Shown here: in pieces, positions 37,301-45,709 of the stretch | How positions within the stretch are numbered: the stretch's first letter is position 1 | How the letters are laid out: each line of letters opens with the position of its first letter | From: Gemmatimonas groenlandica | GTDB taxonomy: Bacteria; Gemmatimonadota; Gemmatimonadetes; Gemmatimonadales; Gemmatimonadaceae | Assembly: GCF_013004105.1 (NCBI RefSeq) | Contig: NZ_CP053085.1 | Coordinates: 62,001 to 126,000, forward strand | Direction: 5' to 3' | DNA length: 64,000 bases | Notes under the pieces: generated by a model | Databases searched by the model: none | Told to the model about the DNA's origin: nothing | The model's input: the letters and a program-made list of their open reading frames with translations, nothing else | Program-made: the position numbers and the translations under genes

Positions 37301-37969
37301 GTGTCGCAGCGTGTTCAGCACATCGTGCACGATGCGCTGTTCCGGGGTGGCGTAGTGCACATCGTTGGTGACCACCCACGGCACACCGAGCTTGGCGGCG
37401 AGTGGACGCAACTGCTGCACAAGCGCGCGCTCTTCCGGCAGACGATGATCCCAACATTCCACCGCGAGATGCTCGCCGAACACGTCGCGCAACTCACCGG
37501 CCGCGGTATAGGCGTCGTCGGTACGGCCCTCGGCCAGCAATTGCGGTACCCAGCCGCGCGGGCAGCCGGTGAGGGCCATGACGCCCTCTACATGGCGCGT
37601 CACGAGCGCCCACGGCACACTGGGGGTGCCGCGATCGCTGTCCATGCGGGCCCGCGTGACCAGCGACGCGATGTTGCGGTAGCCGTCGCGCGTTTCGGCG
37701 AGCAGCACCATGTGGGTGCGTCGTTCGGCGCCCGGGTTGCCGATGTCGGGCATGCGCACGGTGAGCTCGACGCCCAGGATGCCGCCGATGCCGAGCGTTT
37801 CGCAGGCGGTGCCGAAGCGGACTACCCCCCCCATCTCATCGTGGTCGGTGATGGCGAGGGCGGGGTACCCCAGTTCGGCGGCACGCTCGGCCAGTGACTC
37901 GGGGAGCGAGGCCCCGTCGAGCAGGGAAAGTGCCGAGTGGCAATGGAGTTCGACGTACTGGTTCGGCAT
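34331..37969 (-). CDS. dnaE2: Error-prone DNA polymerase III alpha subunit DnaE2
   Basis: Translesion replicative-type polymerase that acts with ImuA and ImuB in damage-induced mutagenesis. 1212 residues. PHP domain at the N terminus (YVELHCHSALSLLDGAS, TDHDEMGG), catalytic aspartates in PPDIDIDF (Asp394, Asp396) and KIDLLGLGML, and a C-terminal OB domain. A long low-complexity insertion (about 462-600; rich in S, T, A, R, E) interrupts the normal sequence between LASLSDRF and LERAGLDPND; the family is usually 1030-1100 residues. ATG 37969 fits the family start; upstream, a direct repeat shared with imuA and a radical SAM gene begins 6 nt before it, leaving no room for a Shine-Dalgarno. Divergent from the photoactive yellow protein gene. 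Confidence 0.95.
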   Translation of the reverse strand: MPNQYVELHCHSALSLLDGASLPESLAERAAELGYPALAITDHDEMGGVVRFGTACETLGIGGILGVELTVRMPDIGNPGAERRTHMVLLAETRDGYRNIASLVTRARMDSDRGTPSVPWALVTRHVEGVMALTGCPRGWVPQLLAEGRTDDAYTAAGELRDVFGEHLAVECWDHRLPEERALVQQLRPLAAKLGVPWVVTNDVHYATPEQRIVHDVLNTLRHERTLDTMGTRLRPNAEWALKKPSLIYQRWRGAEEGVKATLAIAERCAFRLEQLKPSMPAFPLPPGISAQEYLTRLVEQGAYERWNTSRTPKHDTQLAHELAMIGKLDLAGFFLTVWDIVRFARREGILCQGRGSAANSAVCYCLGITAVDPIRMELLFERFLSEGRKEPPDIDIDFAHRDRERVLQYVYNRYGREHAAMVCEQITWRGRSAVRDAARVLGFSVQQGDMLASLSDRFSARSTADALRVDTPSPEGEAAVPPAAPGTTDADRLGQQMIGGTEATTKARVVREASRKVASTQTKSQTKSSAQRAPKGPTDRDGTWAQVIDMQAERKIAADARAQLGPLAKGSDNSRPSETESHEERRNRTTATRDTASGREVLERAGLDPNDERVRRLADVVAGLHQLPRHRSIHVGGFILTEEPLGSIVPIEPASMPGRTVIQWEKDDLDPVGLVKIDLLGLGMLTVVQDCLLYIRHTRGTTIDLGQLDMSDQAVYDVMCRADTVGLFQIESRAQMNTLPRLKPRCFYDLVVEVALIRPGPIQGEMVHPYLRRRAGLEPVTYPHPMLEKVLKRTLGVPLFQEQGMQVAIVAAGFTPTQADQLRRAMGHKRSRERMAQICEELIAGMAKNGIPEETGRRIYNQINAFADYGFPESHAASFALIVYATAWLRHYYAPEYTAAILNAQPMGFYAPGTLIEDAKRHGVEVRPVDLTRSTWDHALEMADGRVLVPNDGVVRWGRQIDPQPMRDVVAVRLGVRLVRGLGAKARRALEAALVHGPFTSVEDAVRRVSLDKTSWRRLAEAGAFDSMFAHEPAERRRRVALWEVMASTRGPELPLAPFEAQPVPTQLPAYTPIELTEADYRMTGLSLAGHPMKHVRPILAPNGVLSAREAHEQGKDGQRVAVAGLVICRQRPGTAKGFVFLTLEDETGMINIVITPDRFEEHALLISRSPMLLIRGTLQVEQHVVNVRAKQFKALELGGGEQHVKGHNYR

Positions 37970-37974
37970 GGGAT

Positions 37975-37992
37975 ACCGAATATACACCGAAA
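37975..37992 (-). promoter_or_regulatory. Direct-repeat box upstream of dnaE2
   Basis: On the minus strand this reads TTTCGGT-GTATA-TTCGGT, two TTCGGT units 11 nt apart, ending 5 nt before the dnaE2 ATG. The same box with different N5 spacer precedes imuA (50808-50825) and the radical SAM gene (51974-51991). It is a likely operator of a common DNA-damage regulator, by analogy with LexA control of imuAB-dnaE2 cassettes; the spacer TATATT could also be a -10 element of a leaderless promoter. Confidence 0.75.
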
Positions 37993-38057
37993 CAGGGGAT
38001 TCCGGCGAGGACCGGAAAGCGGGCACTTCCGCCGCCGTCCTGCCGTTAGATCACGAC

Positions 38058-38477
38058 ATGCCTCAGTCCAATCGCCCCTCCCAGCGTCCCGAGCATACGG
38101 TGAACAACGTGCTCGAGAATGCCGATACGATGTCCAACGAGGAGTTGGACAAGCTGCCGTACGGCATGATTCAGCTGGACGCGACCGGGCGGATCCTGAA
38201 CTACAACGCCGTGGAGTCGAAACTGGCGTCGCTGCGCAAGGAAGACGCGATCGGCAAGCAGTTTTTCACCGAGATCGCGCCGTGCACGAAGGTGCAGGAG
38301 TTCTACGGGCGCTTCAAGGAAGGCGTGATCCGTGAATCACTCGATACGAGCTTCCGTTTTCACTTTGCGTTCAAGCAGAACCCACGTGACGTGACCGTGC
38401 GGTTGCTGTACTCGCGACGGACGCGCACGGTGTGGGTGCTGATCTCGGATCATGAGGGGAAGCCGCTGGAGGGGTGA
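38058..38477 (+). CDS. pyp: Photoactive yellow protein homologue
   Basis: PAS-domain blue-light receptor homologue of 139 residues. Aligned without gaps to the Halorhodospira protein over the chromophore pocket: LPYGMIQLDATGRILNYN, IGKQFFTEIAPCTK, EFYGRFKEGV. Chromophore Cys (Cys69 in the reference) is Cys76; hydrogen-bond partners Tyr42 and Glu46 are Tyr49 and Glu53. Thr50 and Arg52 positions become Ala and Leu, so the photocycle may differ. The C terminus TVWVLISDHEG matches the last strand. No enzyme for making p-coumaric acid (tyrosine ammonia lyase, coumarate ligase) is nearby. It is transcribed divergently from dnaE2 across 88 nt and overlaps the 3' end of the calcium ATPase gene by 28 nt. 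An alternative start is ATG 38130. Confidence 0.87.
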   Translation: MPQSNRPSQRPEHTVNNVLENADTMSNEELDKLPYGMIQLDATGRILNYNAVESKLASLRKEDAIGKQFFTEIAPCTKVQEFYGRFKEGVIRESLDTSFRFHFAFKQNPRDVTVRLLYSRRTRTVWVLISDHEGKPLEG

Positions 38478-41116
38478 TGGCGGCGCAGCCACCACTTCTC
38501 GCCCTCCACGGCGAACAGCACGACCGACGACACCGCCACACACACCGCGAGCTCCCGCCACGACAGCGGCACCGTGTGGAAGATGCGATTCATGGCCGGC
38601 ACGTAGAGCGTGGCCATCTGCAGCCCGAATGCCGCCACGACGGCATAGAACAGCGCCGGATTGCCGCGTACGCCCAGCGTCCAGATCGAGATCCGCTCGG
38701 AGCGAATCGCCATCAGGTGGAACAGCTGCGAGAGCGTGAGCACGGTGAACGTCATCGTCTGCCAATGACTGTTGCCGTCGCGAATGGTGAGCGCCTGCGT
38801 GCCCAACGCCAGCGCGGCCATGAGCAGCCCCACGCGCAGCGCATGTTGCCACAGGCCACCCGCCAGTAAGCTCTCCTGAGGGGAGCGCGGTGGACGTTGC
38901 ATGCTGTCCGGCTCCGCGGGCTCGGCGGCCAGCGTGATGCCGGGTAGGCCATCGGTGACGAGATTCATCCAGAGGATGTGAATCGGCAGCAACGGCAGCG
39001 GCAGGCCCAGGAACGGCGCGAGAAAGAGCGTCCATATCTCGCCCGCGTTCGTGGACAACACAAAGCGCACGAAGCGCCGGATGTTGTCGTAGATGCGACG
39101 CCCTTCGTGCACCGCCTTCACGATGGTGGCGAAGTTGTCGTCGAGCAGCACCATGTGCGCGGCCTCGCGCGCCACGTCGGTGCCGCCGCGCCCCATCGCG
39201 ATACCGATGTTGGCGCGCTTGAGCGCCGGTGCGTCGTTCACCCCGTCGCCGGTCATCGCGACATACTGACCACGCGACTGCAGCGCTTTCACGATGCGCA
39301 GTTTGTCTTCGGGCGCCACGCGGGCGAACACGCGCACGTCGGTCACGCGTTGCGCGAGGTCTTCGTCGGAGAGCCCGGGGATGTCTTGCCCCGTGAGGAC
39401 CACATCGTCAGCACGAGCGATGCCCAATCGCGTGGCGATCGCGAGGGCAGTAGCGGGGTGATCACCGGTAATCATGACCACGTGAATGCCGGCCGCCTGA
39501 CAGGTTTCCACGGCCGCTTTCGCTTCGGCACGCGGCGGGTCGATGAGCCCGATCAGCGCCAGCAGCGTGAGCTCCTGCTCGGCGTGTTCGGCCGAATCCG
39601 GCTGCTCGGATAGCGTGCGCGTGGCGATCGCCAGCACGCGCAGCCCGGACACCGCCATCGATTCGGCCTGCTCCAGCACACGCGCCGCGTCGATCGGCAC
39701 GATCGCATCGGCGCTCCGCATGGAGGTACAGCCGGCGATCACGCGTTCGGGCGCGCCTTTCGTGCACACGATGACGCGGCTCTCATGTCGATGTATCGTC
39801 GTCATGCGCGCCCGTTCCGACGAGAACGGCACTTCGCCCACGCGCGGCCAGTGCGCGTCGAGCGCGCTCTTGTTCACGCCAACGTCGGCGCCGGCGCGCA
39901 CGAGGGCCGTTTCGGTGGGATCGCCCACCAGCGCGCCCTCTGCACCGACGGTGACGTCGGTGCACAACGTCATGACTTCGGACAGCGGAGTGAGATCGTG
40001 CGCCGGCGGCTGTGACAACGTCCACGCCGTGCCGTCGCCGAGCACGACGCTATCCACGTGCATGCGGTTCTCGGTGAGCGTGCCGGTCTTGTCGGTGCAG
40101 ATGTACGTCACCGAGCCAAGCGTCTCCACGGCGGGCAGGCGACGAATCAAGGCCTGCTGCTTCACCATGCGCCGTGCGCCGAGGGCGAGCGAGATCGCGA
40201 CGACGGCGGGAAGCGCTTCGGGAATAGCCGCCACGGCAAGGCTGAGCGCCGTCATGAACATCAGCAGCACCGGCTCGCCGCGCAGGAGACCGGCCGCGAA
40301 GATGATGGTGCAGAGCGCCACCACGGCGATGGCGAGCTTGCGCCCGAGCACGGACAGGCGCTGCTGCAGGGGCGACGGCGATTCGGGCTCGTCGCGCAGC
40401 AGGGCGGCAATGCGCCCGAGCTCGGTGCACATGCCGGTGGCGACCACGATGCCGCTGCCGCGTCCGGCGACGACCGTCGTGCCCTTGAAGCTCATGCACG
40501 TCTGATCGCCCACGGCACTGGCGTTTGCCGGACACGCGGCGGGATCCTTGCGGCTGGGCACGGACTCGCCGGTGAGCGCTGCCTCCTCGATGCTGAGATG
40601 CACTGCGTCGAGCAGACGCATATCGGCCGGCACGATGTTGCCCGCTGCAAGCAGTACGATGTCGCCCGGCACGAGCGCGGTCGATGGCACCGACACTTCC
40701 GTGCCGTCGCGCCGCACCTGCGTGAGCGGCTGGGCGAGCGCGCCGAGTGCGGCCATGGCGCGGTCGGCGCGATACTCCTGCGCGAATCCGAGCACCGCGT
40801 TCAGGATCACGATCGCGATGATGGCAATCATGTCCTCCGGCTCGCCGACAATGCCGGCAATGAGCGCGGCCACCAGCAACACCACCACCATGGTGTCGGC
40901 GAACTGGGCCAGGAGCATGCGCAGCAGGCCACGACTGCGTGCATGCTGCAGCACGTTCTCGCCGTACTCGATCGTGCGCGCCTGCACGACCTCGGCGCTC
41001 AACCCTCGCTCAGCCGAGCTCTCCAGCGTGGCCAGTGTCTGCTCGGCCGACGAAGCATGCCACAGCGTGGTCGCCGCGGGCGAATCGGTAATTGAGGAAT
41101 CGGTGGAGCGGGTCAA
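38450..41116 (-). CDS. P-type calcium-transporting ATPase (SERCA/PMR1-like)
   Basis: Ion-pumping P2A-type ATPase of 888 residues with about ten membrane segments. Actuator motif TGES at 182-185, phosphorylation site Asp342 in CTDKTGTLTEN, and hinge motif GDGVNDAPALK. Calcium-site residues are present: VAAIPEALP in segment 4 (Glu300), STNAGE in segment 5, and NLVTDGLP in segment 6 (equivalents of SERCA N768, E771, N796, T799, D800), so both classic sites appear nearly complete. It probably exports Ca2+ (or Mn2+) across the inner membrane. Transcribed alone, downstream of a palindromic repeat at 41182-41301; its 3' end overlaps the photoactive yellow protein gene on the other strand. Confidence 0.92.
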   Translation of the reverse strand: MTRSTDSSITDSPAATTLWHASSAEQTLATLESSAERGLSAEVVQARTIEYGENVLQHARSRGLLRMLLAQFADTMVVVLLVAALIAGIVGEPEDMIAIIAIVILNAVLGFAQEYRADRAMAALGALAQPLTQVRRDGTEVSVPSTALVPGDIVLLAAGNIVPADMRLLDAVHLSIEEAALTGESVPSRKDPAACPANASAVGDQTCMSFKGTTVVAGRGSGIVVATGMCTELGRIAALLRDEPESPSPLQQRLSVLGRKLAIAVVALCTIIFAAGLLRGEPVLLMFMTALSLAVAAIPEALPAVVAISLALGARRMVKQQALIRRLPAVETLGSVTYICTDKTGTLTENRMHVDSVVLGDGTAWTLSQPPAHDLTPLSEVMTLCTDVTVGAEGALVGDPTETALVRAGADVGVNKSALDAHWPRVGEVPFSSERARMTTIHRHESRVIVCTKGAPERVIAGCTSMRSADAIVPIDAARVLEQAESMAVSGLRVLAIATRTLSEQPDSAEHAEQELTLLALIGLIDPPRAEAKAAVETCQAAGIHVVMITGDHPATALAIATRLGIARADDVVLTGQDIPGLSDEDLAQRVTDVRVFARVAPEDKLRIVKALQSRGQYVAMTGDGVNDAPALKRANIGIAMGRGGTDVAREAAHMVLLDDNFATIVKAVHEGRRIYDNIRRFVRFVLSTNAGEIWTLFLAPFLGLPLPLLPIHILWMNLVTDGLPGITLAAEPAEPDSMQRPPRSPQESLLAGGLWQHALRVGLLMAALALGTQALTIRDGNSHWQTMTFTVLTLSQLFHLMAIRSERISIWTLGVRGNPALFYAVVAAFGLQMATLYVPAMNRIFHTVPLSWRELAVCVAVSSVVLFAVEGEKWWLRRHHPSSGFPS

Positions 41117-41181
41117 TGCGAAGGGGGCACGGGATAGCGGGCGACTTTCGCTGTCGCGTAGTGCGCGTTCCGTGCCATGTG

Positions 41182-41301
41182 AACGGCCAAATGCTTAGGA
41201 GGCAGGAGGGAGGGTGTCAGGAAGGAGGAAGCAGTGAACTACGCCGTGCTGCTTCCTCCCCCCCGATACCCTCCTCCCTGCCTCCTAAGCCGTTGGCCGT
41301 T
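41182..41301. repeat. Long palindromic repeat, copy A
   Basis: Two arms of about 53 nt (41182-41234 and 41249-41301), inverted and highly similar, separated by 14 nt. The core of each arm is CTTAGGAGGCAGG then GGAGGGTGTCAGG or its complement, with GGCCAA at the outer end. It lies 20 nt after the susD stop and upstream of the ATPase. Related copies at 47703-47826 and (one arm only) inside imuB. Likely forms a very stable RNA hairpin that ends or protects the susCD transcript. Confidence 0.85.
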
Positions 41302-41320
41302 TCAACCCATCACCCCGCGC

Positions 41321-42709
41321 TTATCCCCCGAGCACGTTCACGCACCCCTTGGGCGGAGCGGCCAAGCGCTGGTTGCATTCGTCTACCGGGATCGGGACCA
41401 GCGGGAATACGCGGTGCGTGGTCAGCTGCTTCTTGAGCTCGCCGAGGCGGCCGTAGCGGCGTGCGTCGACCCAACGATGACCGTACTCGAAGAACAACGA
41501 GTAGCGGCGATCGTACAGCAGCTCGGTGACCAGATCGCCGGCGAAGTCGGACGCCAGCGCCGGCAATCCACCGGCATTGGTGCGCACGAAATTCAGGTCG
41601 GCGATCGCGGCGGCGCGGTTGCCGAGTCCGATGTTGGCCTCGGCGCGAAGCAGGATGAGCTCTTCGTTCCGGATGATCGGGATCGACGTGACGTTGGTGG
41701 GATACACGATCGGGCGTACGTTCGAGCTGATGCCCTGCGTGGCCAGATTGACCGTGCCGACCACGGCCTTGGATGTGGCCCGCAGATCTCGCGAACCATC
41801 CGTGCGCAAGCGCGCGTCGGTGAGGAACTCCGGAACCGCCACGATGGCCCTCGGCGCCGGATCGAACAGCGGGTTCGTCGCGTCGCCCGACGCCGTGCTG
41901 TACACGTGGTATACGCCGGTCGCGAAACCAGCAGTCGTGCCGGCTGCGGTGCTGATGAACGATTCATTCAGCGCCGTGAGCGCGTCTGCCCAACGACCAC
42001 GATACACCTCGAGGCGCGCTTTGAGGCCACGGTTCACGCGCAGGAAATTCGCTGGCGTGCTGAAGCCGGTGAAGCCGGTGGTCAGTGTGAACGGAAACGC
42101 GGTGCCCGCTGCGGCGAGATCGGTTTTCGCGTCGTCGAACAGCGCGGCAGTCTTCGTATACGCTTCGTCACGGGTGATGAAGACACCCTGCACGGTAGGA
42201 TCCTTGGGCACATCGAACACGAGGCCGAAGGTGTCGCGCACGCGCAGCTGGTTCATGTACTCGAGCGCCATGAACGTCTTCACGAATCCCTTCACCCCGC
42301 TCTTCTGCGCGGCGGTGTAGTCGGGCACCGCATCGACGACATCGAGAATCGTGTAGGCGGTGCGGAGATTGCGATACGAGTTCGACCAACCGGCGTCGGT
42401 GCCGAAACCACCCGGCTCCAGCGGTCCGATCAGCAGGGCGAGCACGTTGCGTGGCTCGGCGCCATCGAGATTCATGATCTCGCGGCCGAAGATGCCGAGC
42501 GTGCTGGCCCAGGTGCCGGCGCCGGCACGCGAGCCGGACAGCACACCGGCCACGGTGGTGTTCACCGTTGCGGCGTTCGGCGAACCTTCCAGCTGCGACG
42601 TGTTCGGGCTGTTGTAATTCGCGATGTCAGCCGAATTGCACGCGACGACACTGGCACAGGCGGCAGCGAACAACAGGGTGCGCGCCTGGCGATGACGGAA
42701 TGTGGTCAT
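41321..42709 (-). CDS. SusD/RagB-family outer-membrane lipoprotein
   Basis: Surface nutrient-binding lipoprotein of 462 residues. Signal with lipobox SVVAC (lipidated Cys24), followed by NSADIANYNSPNTSQLEG. The helical TPR-like core is typical of SusD/RagB: SNSYRNLRTAYTILDVVD, ALEYMNQLRVRDTFGLVFD, IIRNEELILLRAEANIGLGNRAAAIADLNFVR, and the C-terminal LLYDRRYSLFFEYGHRWVDARRYGRL. It partners the SusC porin encoded 2 nt upstream and acts as its lid. With a CocE-type hydrolase in front of the pair, the substrate may be a peptide or ester rather than a glycan; that is inference. The ATG at 42709 directly follows the susC stop. Confidence 0.9.
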   Translation of the reverse strand: MTTFRHRQARTLLFAAACASVVACNSADIANYNSPNTSQLEGSPNAATVNTTVAGVLSGSRAGAGTWASTLGIFGREIMNLDGAEPRNVLALLIGPLEPGGFGTDAGWSNSYRNLRTAYTILDVVDAVPDYTAAQKSGVKGFVKTFMALEYMNQLRVRDTFGLVFDVPKDPTVQGVFITRDEAYTKTAALFDDAKTDLAAAGTAFPFTLTTGFTGFSTPANFLRVNRGLKARLEVYRGRWADALTALNESFISTAAGTTAGFATGVYHVYSTASGDATNPLFDPAPRAIVAVPEFLTDARLRTDGSRDLRATSKAVVGTVNLATQGISSNVRPIVYPTNVTSIPIIRNEELILLRAEANIGLGNRAAAIADLNFVRTNAGGLPALASDFAGDLVTELLYDRRYSLFFEYGHRWVDARRYGRLGELKKQLTTHRVFPLVPIPVDECNQRLAAPPKGCVNVLGG

Positions 42710-42711
42710 GG

Positions 42712-45681
42712 TCAGAAGTCCAGGCTGAAGTTGAGCCAGTAGCTACGGCTGGCAGGATACGCCGCGAGTTCGCGGTTCCGCTGAATGGCATCGGGCACAC
42801 CGCCGGCGCCGAAGTTCTGCGCTTCCGGATCGCCACCGCGGAACTTCGTCCACCAGTACAGATTGCGTCCGCTCAGCGAGAGTTTCGCCCCGCTGGCACC
42901 GGCCCACGTCTTGGCGACCCACTTCTGCGGGATGTCCCAGGTAAGCGTGACTTCGCGCAGCTTCACGTACGACGCGTCCTGATAGAAAATGCGCGTGACC
43001 TGCAGGTACGTGGTGCGGCGCACTTCACCGATCTTGCGGCCGGCGGCGTCGAGCTCTTCGTAGTCGCGCGAGTTCTGTCCGAGGTCGTAGTGACGCCACG
43101 TGCCGTTGGCGAGCATGCCGCCCTTCTGCTGATCGAGCAGCGCGTACAGCGACAGACTCTTGAAGCGTACTTCGTTGCTGAGGCCCGCGCTCCACAGCGG
43201 ATTGCCATCGCCCATCAGCACCGGCACCACCACACGTCCGCCGGCCTGCGGCAGCGTGTCGTTGCCGAACAGCTGCGTGGCCGACTTGCCCTGCTCGATG
43301 CGCACGGCACCGGTCTGCAGCGTGCCAAGCAGGAACGCCGGCACGGGAAGGCTCGTGACCTTGGAGCGGCTCGTGCCCCAGTTCAGGCGCGCATTCCAGC
43401 CCCACGTGGGCGTCTGCACCGGGAATGCATTGATCGAGACTTCTGCACCCGTCACCTGCATCTCGGCGCCGTTCGACGTTTCGCTGCTGAAGCCCGTGGT
43501 GGGGGCCAACGTGCGCGTGATGAGCAGATCGGAGATGTTGCGACGGAATCCGGTCACGGCGAACGTGCCGCGGTTACGGAACACGTTCAGGTCGAGACCT
43601 GCTTCGATTTCACGCTGACGCTCGGGGCGCAGGTCCGAAGACGCGCGCACACTGCCGACGCGGAAGGCACCGAGTCCGCCCACGCTCGACAGGTCGAGGT
43701 TCGTGAACTTCTGGCCATACAGCGGCTGGTTACCCGTTTCGCCGTACGCCAGGCGGATCTTGGCCTCGTCGACCAATCCCGGAGCGAGGTCGGTGAAGCG
43801 GTACGACGTGGCGGCCTTCGGGAAGAGGAAGAACTTCTTCACATCGCCGTTGTTGCTGCTGCGGTCGGCGCGGGCACCGGCCGTGAAGAGCAGCTTCTCA
43901 CGCCACAGCATTTCCGTCTGCGCGAAGACACCGAAGTCTTCCACGCGCAGGCGCGATTCGTCGACGTCGCGCACCGTACCCGACGTGACGACTTCGAGAC
44001 CGCCCAACAGGTTCTGTGCCGACGCACGCGTCTGGTTCAAGTCACGCTCTTCGAACTGCGTGCCCAGCTGCGACGTGATCTTGAGCGACGACTGCGGCGT
44101 CCATCCGTGCACGAGATTCAGGTTGATGTTGCGCTGGATGTTCGTGGTTTTCGAGTTGGCCGAGGTGCCGGGCAATCCGTCGACCGGCTCGTACTGCAGC
44201 GTGGGCGGCGAGAAGATCAGATTCGACTGATTCAGCAGGTCGACACCACCGTACGCGATGAACTGCAGGGTATTCTTGTCGCTGGCGAGCAGGTCGGCGG
44301 TGAGGCGCGACGTCGTGATGTTGCGCCACACGTTCTCACCGTTCTTGAACTGGTCGATCGTCTGCAGCGGATTGGACGGGTAGAACTGGTTCACCGGCCA
44401 GGTGCCGTCGGCGTTGCGCCGCAGGTCGAGGAAGCTCGGGATCTTGGTGAGCGAGTAGGCGATCGAGTTACCGGCGTTGTCGTTGCCGAACAGGCCGCGG
44501 TCGTTCGCGTTGTTCAGGATCTCGTTGCCGACCTGCAGATTGAGCCGCTTGGAGATACGCTGATCCAGATTGATGCGCGCGCTCGTCTTGCGGGCGAAGG
44601 TGTTCTCGACGATGCCGTCTTCGTTGCGACGGCTGATCGACAGGAAGTACTTGGTGTCCTCGCTACCGCCACTGACGTTGAGCGACACGTCCGAGTTCAT
44701 GGGGCGGTTGCCGTACGCCAGCGACTCGTAGTCGAGCACGCGGTTGGCGTCGTAGAACGGCGTGATGCCGGCGCCGAACACGGTCACGGCGTCGGCCAGC
44801 GTGTTGAACTTGCGCGAGCCGTTGCGATACGCGAGATCCGACGTGCCGCCGCCCAAACGCAGCGAGAACTTCGGCTTGCCGGCCCGCCCACGCTTGGTGG
44901 TGATGATGATGACACCGCCCGACGCCTTCGATCCGTAGATGGCGGCGGCCGCCGACCCCTTGAGGATGTCGACGTTCTCGATGTCATTCGGATTGAGGTC
45001 GGCGATGCGGTTGACCGGATTCTCCTGGTTGCCCACGGAGATGCCGGTGCCCGCGGCGCGCGTGACCTTGTTGGTGCCTGAGCCGATGGACACGTCGGAG
45101 ACGATGACACCGTCGATGACGTACAGCGGCTGGGCGGAACCGAGAATGGAGGAGATACCGCGGATGCGAATGCGATTACCGCCGCCGGGCGCACCGGTGG
45201 ACTGCGAAATCTGCGCACCGGCGATCTTGCCTTGGAACGCATTCTCGATGGACTGTGACGACACCTTGTTCACGTCGGCACCACTCACAGTGGCCACGTC
45301 GTTGGCGAGGTTGCGGCGCGAGATACCGGTGGCCTGACCCGTCACGACGACCTGATCGAGATTGAGCACGTCCTTCTTGAGTACGATCTCGAGGGTGCTC
45401 TGCGATGCGCCGACGGTGATGCGGGTCATCGGGTAGCCGAGGCGCCGCACCATGAGAATGACCTCGCGGGCGGGGACGTTCACGAGGGTGAACGATCCGT
45501 CGTCACGCGAGAGCGCACCGATCGCGGTGCCGGTGACCTGCAGCTGCGCCGCGGTGATCGGCGCTCGCGATCCTTCTTCGAGCACCTTGCCGCTGATCGT
45601 GCGCGTCTGCGCAGCGAGCGGGGCGGCGAAGAGCGCGAGGGCTGCGGCGAGCAGGCCTCCGCGCGCGAATACTCCGGTCAT
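42712..45681 (-). CDS. SusC/RagA-family TonB-dependent receptor
   Basis: Outer-membrane TonB-dependent transporter of 989 residues. Signal peptide (1-24, ending APLAAQ), N-terminal carboxypeptidase-D-like domain (about 27-105, ISGKVLEEGSRAPITAAQLQV), TonB-box-like LDQVVVTG (about 113-120), plug with SuSC signature (SIENAFQGKIAGAQIS, NRIRIRGISS, YVIDGVIVSD, IYGSKASGGVIIITTKRG), then a 22-strand barrel ending in WLNFSLDF. ATG 45681 is preferred because GGAGGAAG lies 8-9 nt upstream; the in-frame ATG at 45696 overlaps that site. Second gene of the CocE-SusC-SusD operon, 28 nt after the hydrolase. Confidence 0.93.
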   Translation of the reverse strand: MTGVFARGGLLAAALALFAAPLAAQTRTISGKVLEEGSRAPITAAQLQVTGTAIGALSRDDGSFTLVNVPAREVILMVRRLGYPMTRITVGASQSTLEIVLKKDVLNLDQVVVTGQATGISRRNLANDVATVSGADVNKVSSQSIENAFQGKIAGAQISQSTGAPGGGNRIRIRGISSILGSAQPLYVIDGVIVSDVSIGSGTNKVTRAAGTGISVGNQENPVNRIADLNPNDIENVDILKGSAAAAIYGSKASGGVIIITTKRGRAGKPKFSLRLGGGTSDLAYRNGSRKFNTLADAVTVFGAGITPFYDANRVLDYESLAYGNRPMNSDVSLNVSGGSEDTKYFLSISRRNEDGIVENTFARKTSARINLDQRISKRLNLQVGNEILNNANDRGLFGNDNAGNSIAYSLTKIPSFLDLRRNADGTWPVNQFYPSNPLQTIDQFKNGENVWRNITTSRLTADLLASDKNTLQFIAYGGVDLLNQSNLIFSPPTLQYEPVDGLPGTSANSKTTNIQRNINLNLVHGWTPQSSLKITSQLGTQFEERDLNQTRASAQNLLGGLEVVTSGTVRDVDESRLRVEDFGVFAQTEMLWREKLLFTAGARADRSSNNGDVKKFFLFPKAATSYRFTDLAPGLVDEAKIRLAYGETGNQPLYGQKFTNLDLSSVGGLGAFRVGSVRASSDLRPERQREIEAGLDLNVFRNRGTFAVTGFRRNISDLLITRTLAPTTGFSSETSNGAEMQVTGAEVSINAFPVQTPTWGWNARLNWGTSRSKVTSLPVPAFLLGTLQTGAVRIEQGKSATQLFGNDTLPQAGGRVVVPVLMGDGNPLWSAGLSNEVRFKSLSLYALLDQQKGGMLANGTWRHYDLGQNSRDYEELDAAGRKIGEVRRTTYLQVTRIFYQDASYVKLREVTLTWDIPQKWVAKTWAGASGAKLSLSGRNLYWWTKFRGGDPEAQNFGAGGVPDAIQRNRELAAYPASRSYWLNFSLDF

Positions 45682-45709
45682 CAGGACTTCCTCCATCGGG
45701 GGGTGACGA

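Noticed and set aside
41182-41301. Palindromic repeat as a possible CRISPR or IS end
   Set aside because: No regularly spaced spacers, no transposase gene or target-site duplications; it is an isolated long hairpin with related copies elsewhere.
42568-45081. Long plus-strand open frame of about 830 codons opposite susC
   Set aside because: Antisense shadow of the SusC gene, no recognisable domain, no ribosome binding site.
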